DNA of 23,559 bases from JBLHRE01 sp047625765 (GTDB lineage: Bacteria > Bacteroidota > Bacteroidia > Flavobacteriales > JBLHRE01): positions 1 through 23,559 of the forward strand of contig JBLHRE010000012.1 of assembly GCA_047625765.1 (NCBI GenBank), written 5' to 3'. Shown here in pieces: positions 22,019 to 23,559 of the stretch. The notes below the pieces were generated by a model. It did no database searches. It was not told where the DNA came from and was given only the letters and a program-made list of their open reading frames with translations. Every line of letters starts with the position of its first letter. The first letter of the stretch is position 1. The translations under genes were made by a program, and so were the position numbers.

Positions 22019-23559
22019 ATGAACGATTTCAAAAATAAGCAGGTTCAAGACTTACCTCCCCACTTAAGTCAATATGTTGTCGCACAAGATTATGAAAACT
22101 ACACAGCCTTAGATCATGCCGTGTGGAGATATGTTATGCGCCAAAATTTCGACTACCTAAAAAAGGTGGCGCATGGGGCATATATCATTGGATTAGAAAA
22201 AACGGGAATTGGAATTGAAAATATTCCAGATTTACAAGAGATGAATAATATCTTGGGTAATATTGGATGGGGAGCTGTTTGTGTTGATGGATTTATCCCT
22301 CCCGCAGCTTTTATGGAGTTTCAAGCTTACAACGTTTTGGTTATTGCAGCAGATATTAGACAAATAAATCATATCGAATATACGCCAGCTCCAGACATTA
22401 TTCACGAAGCAGCCGGTCACGCACCCATAATTTCTGATCCAGATTATTCGGAGTACTTAAGGCTATTCGGTGAAATTGGATCAAAAGCGGTCTCTTCAAA
22501 AAAGGATTATGAATTATTCGAAGCAATAAGGCATCTTTCAATTGTAAAAGAAGATCCATATTCCGACCCAGAAGTAATCAAAAAAGCCGAAGCAAAAATT
22601 TTGGACATTGATTCGGATATGGGAGTACCATCCGAAATGTCAAGAATTAGAAACCTGCATTGGTGGACAGTAGAATATGGATTGATTGGATCATTGAATG
22701 ATCCTAAGATATATGGAGCAGGATTACTATCATCAATAGGAGAGAGTGTAGAATGCCTCAAAGATAAAGTAAAGAAGTTACCATACGATATTAGCGCAGC
22801 AGATGTACCTTTTGATATCACAGAAATGCAGCCTCAATTGTTCGTGACACCAAATTTTCGTCATTTAAGAGAAGTCTTAGAAGAGTTTGCAAATACAATG
22901 GCACTTAGAACAGGTGGGTTGGAAGGGATTCATAAAGTAATCGAATCGGAAAATATTGCAACGTGTAAATACAATTCAGGCATTCAAGTCTCGGGTGTGT
23001 TTACCGAAGTAATAGAGAAAAATGGAATACCTATATATATAAAGACAACGGGGCCTTCGGCATTGGCCTTTTTTAATCGCGAGATTATTGGACATGGTAA
23101 AAATTATCATGCAGATGGTTTTGGATCTCCTGTGGGAAAATTGAATAATGTAGAGCAGCCTTTAGAAACGATGACGCTTTCTCAATTAAAAGCAAATGGT
23201 ATTATTCAAGGAAAAGCCGCAACGTTGGAATTCGAGTCAGGAATTAAGGTTAAGGGCCATGTCTTTAATATAAGAAGAGATACATACGGTCATCCAATTT
23301 TGATAAGCTTTAGTAATTGTACGGTTATTTATAATGATCATATTTTATTTCAGCCAGAATGGGGGATGTATGATATGGCAATAGGATCTGAAATAGATTC
23401 GGTGTTTTCTGGTCCTGCAGACATACCATCTTATAAGCTGCCTGCATACCTACCTAAAGAAACAACCCATAAGATTAATTATAATCTGTCTCAACAGAGG
23501 CTACAGGAATTATATAGGCAAGTAAGAGAACTTAGAGTTGCAAAAGACAAACCTTATAT
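22019..23559 (+). CDS. phhA: Aromatic amino acid (phenylalanine) hydroxylase, long form, 3' end outside window
   Basis: The frame is open from the ATG at 22019 to the window edge (513 codons) with no stop. It is a pterin-dependent, non-heme iron monooxygenase that most likely converts phenylalanine to tyrosine. The iron ligands are visible: His129 and His134 in IIHEAAGHAP, and Glu219 in WWTVEYGL. No N-terminal ACT regulatory domain precedes the catalytic part, as usual in bacteria. The catalytic region ends near residue 310. At least 200 more residues follow (about 320-513: GIQVSGVFTEVI, TTGPSALAFFNRE, GHVFNIRRDTYGH), an extension absent from the ~260-residue proteobacterial enzymes but, as I recall, usual in Bacteroidota. 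Specificity for phenylalanine over tyrosine or tryptophan is inferred. Confidence 0.88.
   Translation, partial: MNDFKNKQVQDLPPHLSQYVVAQDYENYTALDHAVWRYVMRQNFDYLKKVAHGAYIIGLEKTGIGIENIPDLQEMNNILGNIGWGAVCVDGFIPPAAFMEFQAYNVLVIAADIRQINHIEYTPAPDIIHEAAGHAPIISDPDYSEYLRLFGEIGSKAVSSKKDYELFEAIRHLSIVKEDPYSDPEVIKKAEAKILDIDSDMGVPSEMSRIRNLHWWTVEYGLIGSLNDPKIYGAGLLSSIGESVECLKDKVKKLPYDISAADVPFDITEMQPQLFVTPNFRHLREVLEEFANTMALRTGGLEGIHKVIESENIATCKYNSGIQVSGVFTEVIEKNGIPIYIKTTGPSALAFFNREIIGHGKNYHADGFGSPVGKLNNVEQPLETMTLSQLKANGIIQGKAATLEFESGIKVKGHVFNIRRDTYGHPILISFSNCTVIYNDHILFQPEWGMYDMAIGSEIDSVFSGPADIPSYKLPAYLPKETTHKINYNLSQQRLQELYRQVRELRVAKDKPY

Noticed and set aside
22232..22821. Minus-strand open frames (22232-22420 and 22507-22821) near the right end
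   Set aside because: They lie antisense to the aromatic amino acid hydroxylase frame, which is open throughout and has clear iron-site motifs.
1..23559. Searched for a CRISPR array, transposase, phage or toxin-antitoxin genes, tRNA genes or riboswitches
   Set aside because: No direct-repeat arrays, mobile-element genes, cloverleaf sequences or recognised riboswitch cores were seen by eye. All stretches over 300 bases are accounted for by coding regions.

Overview
The window is about 23.6 kb of AT-rich, gene-dense chromosome from a member of the Bacteroidota, most likely a Flavobacteriales-type, probably marine, bacterium. The evidence is a type IX secretion (T9SS) and gliding cluster (GldJ, a PorP/SprF-family protein, PorU, PorV), Bacteroidota-style TAnnTTTG promoter elements, no Shine-Dalgarno sequences, and an NhaD-type sodium/proton antiporter. 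No tRNA, rRNA, CRISPR array, insertion sequence or phage gene was seen. Nearly all of it is core-genome material; only the VTC/DUF4956 pair and some regulatory DNA are poorly described.

Layout. (1) 1-6176, minus strand: a very compact string transcribed leftward: Glu/Leu/Phe/Val dehydrogenase, MscS-type channel, NhaD, ExbB, ExbD, TonB, and folC (cut by the window edge). Gaps are 2-36 bp, so it may be one operon, preceded by a TACATTTG promoter element. (2) 6268-7344, minus: anmK (peptidoglycan recycling). (3) 7424-8566, plus: a short-chain-type acyl-CoA dehydrogenase, divergent from anmK and separated from murF by a bidirectional hairpin terminator. (4) 8616-12418, minus: PorP/SprF-family protein, gldJ, then murF. 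A strong terminator between gldJ and murF ends only 5 bp before the murF start codon. (5) 12419-12595: a 177-bp divergent control region with a perfect 9-bp inverted repeat and a third copy of the half-site. (6) 12596-18076, plus: porU (sortase), porV and ispF. (7) 18073-19470, minus: a VTC-domain polyphosphate polymerase-like protein and a DUF4956 membrane protein, converging on ispF with a 4-bp stop-codon overlap. (8) 19596-21870, plus: pyruvate dehydrogenase E1 alpha and E2, with no E1 beta gene between them, ended by a hairpin terminator. (9) 22019-23559, plus: a long-form aromatic amino acid hydroxylase still open at the window edge, with a perfect 26-bp palindrome just upstream.

How the genes fit together: ExbB/ExbD/TonB energise outer-membrane uptake. 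The Por/Gld proteins export and anchor surface proteins: GldJ is a lipoprotein of the motility/secretion machinery, PorP/SprF is an outer-membrane partner, PorV shuttles substrates, and PorU cuts their C-terminal signals and attaches them to the surface. MurF and AnmK serve the cell wall, IspF isoprenoid precursors, and FolC folate. The PDH genes and acyl-CoA dehydrogenase feed central carbon metabolism. I did not find a wholly new system. The best leads are the operator-like DNA between porP/gldJ and porU, the palindrome ahead of phhA, the terminator pressed against murF, and the VTC-DUF4956 pair.
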